Assembly: GCF_001486585.1 (NCBI RefSeq)
Contig: NZ_LN909046.1
Coordinates: 744,001 to 808,000, forward strand
Direction: 5' to 3'
Source: Paenibacillus senegalimassiliensis
GTDB lineage: Bacteria > Bacillota > Bacilli > Paenibacillales > Paenibacillaceae
Length of the DNA stretch: 64,000 nt
Each line of letters opens with the position of its first letter. Within the stretch, counting starts at the first letter, position 1. This document shows, one piece after another, positions 60,616 to 64,000 of this stretch. The notes beneath the pieces are model-generated. The model had not been told where the DNA came from, did no database searches, and worked only from the letters and a program-made list of their open reading frames with translations. Both the position numbers and the translations under genes were made by a program.

Positions 60616-60998
60616 TGTATAGAACGATGATGAAATCCAAAATTCACCGTGCGACGGTGACGGAAGCCAATCTGAATTATGTTGGCAGCATCACGATTGA
60701 TGAGGATTTGATGGAGGTCTCTGATCTGTTGGAGAATGAGCAAGTACAGATCGTTAACAATAATAACGGCGCACGTCTGGAGACTTATGTTATTCCTGGA
60801 CCACGCGGAAGTGGAGTAATATGTCTGAACGGTGCTGCGGCTCGTCTGGTGCAGCCAGGGGACAATGTCATTATTATCTCTTATGCTCAGATGTCTCCGG
60901 AAGAAGTTCGGAGTCATAAACCAACGATTGTTTTCGTCGATGAGAATAACCGCCCTGTTGAGAAAGCTCGGCAAGAGCTTCACGCGATGATTCGTTAA
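60615..60998 (+). CDS. panD: Aspartate 1-decarboxylase
   Basis: A 127-residue pyruvoyl enzyme making beta-alanine. The self-cleavage site is in YVGSITID (Gly24-Ser25), which forms the pyruvoyl group; Lys9 in [12 protein letters not shown], and [12 protein letters not shown] near 73 also match. It ends the panBCD operon, so all three genes supply pantothenate together. Confidence 0.96.
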   Translation: MYRTMMKSKIHRATVTEANLNYVGSITIDEDLMEVSDLLENEQVQIVNNNNGARLETYVIPGPRGSGVICLNGAAARLVQPGDNVIIISYAQMSPEEVRSHKPTIVFVDENNRPVEKARQELHAMIR

Positions 60999-61094
60999 TG
61001 CAATTCCTGCCTGCGGGAATGAAAAGTCCGTTCGAAACAAAAAATGAACGTATGGCGCGGACTGATTTCATTTTCGTGAAGGGTGGGATGGCGA

Positions 61095-61727
61095 ATGATG
61101 TTTCAGCATGTATTTGCGGAAATGAATGAAATGTTGGAGGATATTTCCCGTAAGTTTCATTTGGCTGGGGATGCCCAGAAGCAAGAGCTTGCACAACAGT
61201 GGAATTTGCTCAAGCATATGAGTGATGGAATTATTGAGGAATGGCTTTGCTTTGAAGAGAAGATGGGGGATGTACGCCAAAAGCTGGGAAATCCTGAATT
61301 TAAGGATATGCCGGAGCTTCCCGAGTTGGACGCGCCATGTTTTATTAAGGGACAGGGGTATTATAAGTTGTTGATGTTCCCCCAGGCACTTGAAGAGTTT
61401 GAGCAGGTCATCAGGCAGTACCCAGACAGTGTACTGGCTCGCACCTGCCTGGGGATGTGTCATTTACACATGGAACAGAGCGAACATGCAGCCAAGCATT
61501 TCTGGTTCGTGCTGGAGCGGGCGGGGAGTAAGCGGCTTCGTTCGATCATCTACAACGCCTTGGGCTGTATTGAAGCACAGAAGGGGATCTTCGCCAAGGC
61601 GAAGGAGTATTTTACCCTGGCGCACCACAGTGACCCTTCCCTGGCCGAACCCCTGGCCAATCTGGAAGCTTGTCTTCACAGTAAGGGGAAGCTTTCTTAT
61701 GGCAATGAATTGACATCCCTCTTGTAA
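61095..61727 (+). CDS. TPR-like protein of unknown function
   Basis: A 210-residue helical protein. The first 70 residues look coiled (MNEMLEDISRKFHLAGDAQ); residues about 95-190 form TPR-like pairs (YYKLLMFPQALEEFEQVIRQYPD, LGCIEAQKGIFAKAKEYFTLAHHSDPS in part). The start is probably ATG 61095 or 61098. It stands between panD and dinG with its own terminator. Partner unknown. Confidence 0.75.
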   Translation: MMFQHVFAEMNEMLEDISRKFHLAGDAQKQELAQQWNLLKHMSDGIIEEWLCFEEKMGDVRQKLGNPEFKDMPELPELDAPCFIKGQGYYKLLMFPQALEEFEQVIRQYPDSVLARTCLGMCHLHMEQSEHAAKHFWFVLERAGSKRLRSIIYNALGCIEAQKGIFAKAKEYFTLAHHSDPSLAEPLANLEACLHSKGKLSYGNELTSLL

Positions 61728-61801
61728 TGGATGCTGAAAAACCTGGCTCTCAAACCGGAATTGAACTCGAACTTATAGGTACTTCATATCTACGTTTGAT
61801 C

Positions 61802-61845
61802 AAGCGATGCTATCCGTGTGAAGCGGGGCGTCGCTTGTTTTTCTG
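61802..61845 (+). terminator. Intrinsic terminator
   Basis: AAGCGATGC (61802-61810) pairs with GCGTCGCTT (61828-61836), followed by GTTTTTC. Confidence 0.75.
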
Positions 61846-61945
61846 TTGTGATTTAAATTACAAATTCCTTCTTGTATTAATTTTCAAATGAGCAATCTTC
61901 TGTTATGCTGTAGAGAGACTGGAACGAAAGGGACTTATAATCGCA

Positions 61946-64000
61946 ATGAAATATGCCGTGCTTGATTTTGAAACGACGGGTAACCAGTCCTCTGATGAAA
62001 TTATTCAAGTAGGACTTGCCATTATAGAGCCAGATAAGAGCATTTCACAGGTATATCAATCCCTCGTCAAGCCGAGTGTTCCGATCCCTCCCTTCATTAC
62101 CGGACTTACGGGAATTACAGAGGAGGAAGTGAAGGACGCTCCGGACTTGGATGAAGTTATGATGGAGATGGTGCCGCTTCTCAATGATGTTGTGCTTGTT
62201 GGACATAATGTAGCGTTCGATTTTAATTTTTTGCAGAACGCTTTGGACCAAACGGGATATCTGCCCTTCACGGGTCGAATACTGGATACGATGGATTTCT
62301 TAAAGATCCTGTTTCCGTCCTTGACCTCCTATCAGCTCGGCATGGTTTCGGCCGAATTTGAAGTGCAGCATGACCGTCCACATCGGGCGGACAGCGATGC
62401 CCTGGCCACCGCGCTCATCTTCCTGAAATGTCTGGAAGAGTGCGAACAGCTTCCTTTGCTCACCTTGCAGCGCCTGAATGATCTATTTGCCAGCGAGGAC
62501 AGCGACCTTGGCTGGTTTTTTGACGCGATGGTGCAGGAGAAGGAACGCGAGACGTTAACTGGCGACGACGGATTCACGTATTACCGGCAGTTCGCGCTGC
62601 AAGCGGAGGACTGGATGGAGATTCAGCCAGCCCGGGACTCTATAGAGGGTAACCCGCTTGAGAACATCAGCTTCGAGCAATTTATGGAGCAGGTACGTGA
62701 ACGCTTGCGGGAACGACTTCCGCAATATGAGGAGCGCGAGGCGCAGAACTTGATGCTGCAAGAGGTCATGCAGGCCTTTGCCGAGGAGAAGCACCTCATG
62801 GTAGAGGCTGGTACAGGCACGGGCAAATCGCTGGGTTATTTGTTGCCTGCCATTTACCACAGTGTTCAACAAGACGAGAAGGTTATGGTCAGCACCCATA
62901 CCATTAATTTGCAGGAGCAGCTTCGGGAGAGAGATATCCCACTCCTGACAGAGGTCGTGCCGTTCCCGTTTCGGGCAGCGGTATTTAAAGGAAGGCAGCA
63001 TTATTTGTGCTTGCGCAAATTTGAACATAAAATAAGCAGGAAAGATTTCGCCACTCCCAAAGAAGATGTCATGATCGCCGCCCAAATGATTGTGTGGCTG
63101 ACGCAAACCGGGAACGGTGATGATGAAGAACTGAACTTGGGAAATCGCGGAGGTGATTTCTGGGAGACGGTGGCCAGTGAATCGGATTCTTGCCTGGGCC
63201 GGTCGTGTCCTTGGTTCCGTAAGTGCTTCTACCACCGCGCCAAGCATGAGGCCGGAGTGGCCGATGTAGTCATTACGAATCACTCCAAATTGTTTACTGA
63301 CATCCAGGCAGGACATCAATTGTTACCGGGCTATGAGCATTTGGTCATTGATGAAGCGCATCATTTGGAGGATGTAGCAGGCAAACATTTGGGTATCCAT
63401 ATGAAATATTTCACAGTGGTTCATACTTTGACCCGTTTATTCAAGGACAGCAAGACTGGTCAGTTGGCTAATTTGCGGGCTGCATTACAAGCCTCGCCAG
63501 GCGAGAAGTCAGGCGAATGGTCAGCGGTCATCGATGGCATCTACCCGAACCTGATTGAGGTGAAGGAGAACTGGGACAAGTTAAGCGAGCAATTGTTCTC
63601 ACTGATGCCGGATCGCAGTGACGCGGCTCCTGGTGACCCGGGGCAATTTGTGTACCGTCTCTTGCCGGGGAAGGAACCCAAGGAATGGGATACCTTGACC
63701 GCTCTGGAGAATCAAATATATGTTGCGCTGGGGGATGTTCTCCGCAAGGGTGAACGCATGCTCAGCGAAATTCGTGAGGACCAGGATGATTATGGGTCTG
63801 AGAGCTTGCTGACTGACATCAGCGGCTTGTTCAAGGATCTGGCGACCGAACGCGAAGCACTGCGGTTCTTCATGAAGCTGGAGAGCGAGGATACGGTGTA
63901 CTGGATGGAGGCGAGCGGTAACTATCGTAGCCGGTCATTGCAAATGTACGCGGTACCTATTGATGTCAGTGCCCAACTGAAGGAATATTTCTTCGACAAG
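61946..64000 (+). CDS. dinG: DinG-family exonuclease-helicase (3' end beyond the window)
   Basis: The first 685 residues of a DinG/YpvA protein (about 930 in B. subtilis), cut by the window edge. N-terminal DnaQ-like exonuclease: DFETTG near 7, GHNVAFDF near 92 and HRADSDA near 147. The XPD-like helicase follows, with Walker A AGTGTGKS near 290 and DEAH box VIDEAHHLED near 467. Four Cys spaced C355-x60-C416-x4-C421-x5-C427 match the iron-sulphur ligand spacing of the last three Cys in E. coli DinG. It acts in DNA repair or replication-transcription conflicts. Confidence 0.93.
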   Translation, partial: MKYAVLDFETTGNQSSDEIIQVGLAIIEPDKSISQVYQSLVKPSVPIPPFITGLTGITEEEVKDAPDLDEVMMEMVPLLNDVVLVGHNVAFDFNFLQNALDQTGYLPFTGRILDTMDFLKILFPSLTSYQLGMVSAEFEVQHDRPHRADSDALATALIFLKCLEECEQLPLLTLQRLNDLFASEDSDLGWFFDAMVQEKERETLTGDDGFTYYRQFALQAEDWMEIQPARDSIEGNPLENISFEQFMEQVRERLRERLPQYEEREAQNLMLQEVMQAFAEEKHLMVEAGTGTGKSLGYLLPAIYHSVQQDEKVMVSTHTINLQEQLRERDIPLLTEVVPFPFRAAVFKGRQHYLCLRKFEHKISRKDFATPKEDVMIAAQMIVWLTQTGNGDDEELNLGNRGGDFWETVASESDSCLGRSCPWFRKCFYHRAKHEAGVADVVITNHSKLFTDIQAGHQLLPGYEHLVIDEAHHLEDVAGKHLGIHMKYFTVVHTLTRLFKDSKTGQLANLRAALQASPGEKSGEWSAVIDGIYPNLIEVKENWDKLSEQLFSLMPDRSDAAPGDPGQFVYRLLPGKEPKEWDTLTALENQIYVALGDVLRKGERMLSEIREDQDDYGSESLLTDISGLFKDLATEREALRFFMKLESEDTVYWMEASGNYRSRSLQMYAVPIDVSAQLKEYFFDK

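Noticed and set aside
1..64000. Search by eye for tRNA, rRNA, insertion sequences, attachment sites, CRISPR arrays and defence islands
   Set aside because: None found. Gene order follows the conserved Bacillota chromosome, and no transposase, integrase, repeat-spacer pattern or phage gene was seen.

Overview
The window is a stretch of conserved chromosome from an endospore-forming member of the Bacillota, most likely Paenibacillus or a close relative. Evidence for this is the spore genes (spoIVA, spoVIF, ypeB, ypjB), the bacillithiol genes (bshA, bshB1), frequent TTG and GTG starts behind strong GGAGG sites, many extended -10 (TGnTATAAT) promoters, T-box, TPP and TRAP regulation, and gene order that follows the Bacillus subtilis ypbD-to-dinG backbone. 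Nearly all genes are on the + strand. I see no tRNA, rRNA, insertion sequence, prophage or CRISPR array.

Layout. 1-460: a T-box leader reading leftward out of the window and a terminator. 0.5-3.7 kb: a membrane-anchored protein of unknown function, a CPBP protease, a polysaccharide deacetylase lipoprotein and small proteins. 3.9-9.5 kb: mecA, prsW, a 57-residue Cys-rich protein, ypeB, a PilZ protein, cmk and plsC. 9.6-18.9 kb: rpsA, der, plsY-gpsA, spoVIF, a DUF2768 protein, a nucleotidyltransferase-like protein, a ferredoxin, a YphF-like lipoprotein, spoIVA and hup. 19-25 kb: mtrB (TRAP), then hepS-menG-mqnP-ubiX-mqnA-hepT for menaquinone, with futalosine-route genes set inside the hepS-menG-hepT group. 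25-39.8 kb: ndk, cheR, a HlyC/CorC protein behind an attenuator-like leader, then the aromatic supraoperon aroC-aroB-aroH-[TRAP leader]-trpEDCFBA-hisC-tyrA. 39.8-42.7 kb: a candidate small RNA on the minus strand, divergent from a TPP-riboswitch-controlled tenA-thiM-thiD operon. 43-46.4 kb: ECF sigma and zinc anti-sigma pair, a histidine phosphatase, an unknown protein and an IDEAL-domain protein. 46.5-51.9 kb: DUF2487, qcrABC, ypjA, ypjB and a convergent YitT-family gene. 52-64 kb: a MazG-like protein, a TPR protein, dapB, mgsA, bshB1, bshA, cca, birA, panBCD, a TPR-like protein and dinG (cut by the right edge).

How the parts work together. The window joins chorismate production to its consumers: tryptophan, tyrosine and phenylalanine through the trp, hisC and tyrA genes, and menaquinone through MqnA, which feeds the quinone used by the bc complex (qcrABC). 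TRAP, encoded at 19 kb, should read tryptophan and act on the (G/U)AG-repeat leader seen at 31 kb. The most unusual material is in the leaders and intergenic RNA. These are a candidate ~85-nt CU-rich sRNA with a perfect promoter, a terminator and a cre-like site (about 39.9 kb); a 1-2-3-4 type attenuator with an acidic leader peptide before a CorC-family gene (26.7 kb); a trp leader whose TRAP site lies about 200 nt from the terminator it should control; and a structured panB leader. The protein-coding content is otherwise ordinary, and I do not see a clearly novel multi-gene system.
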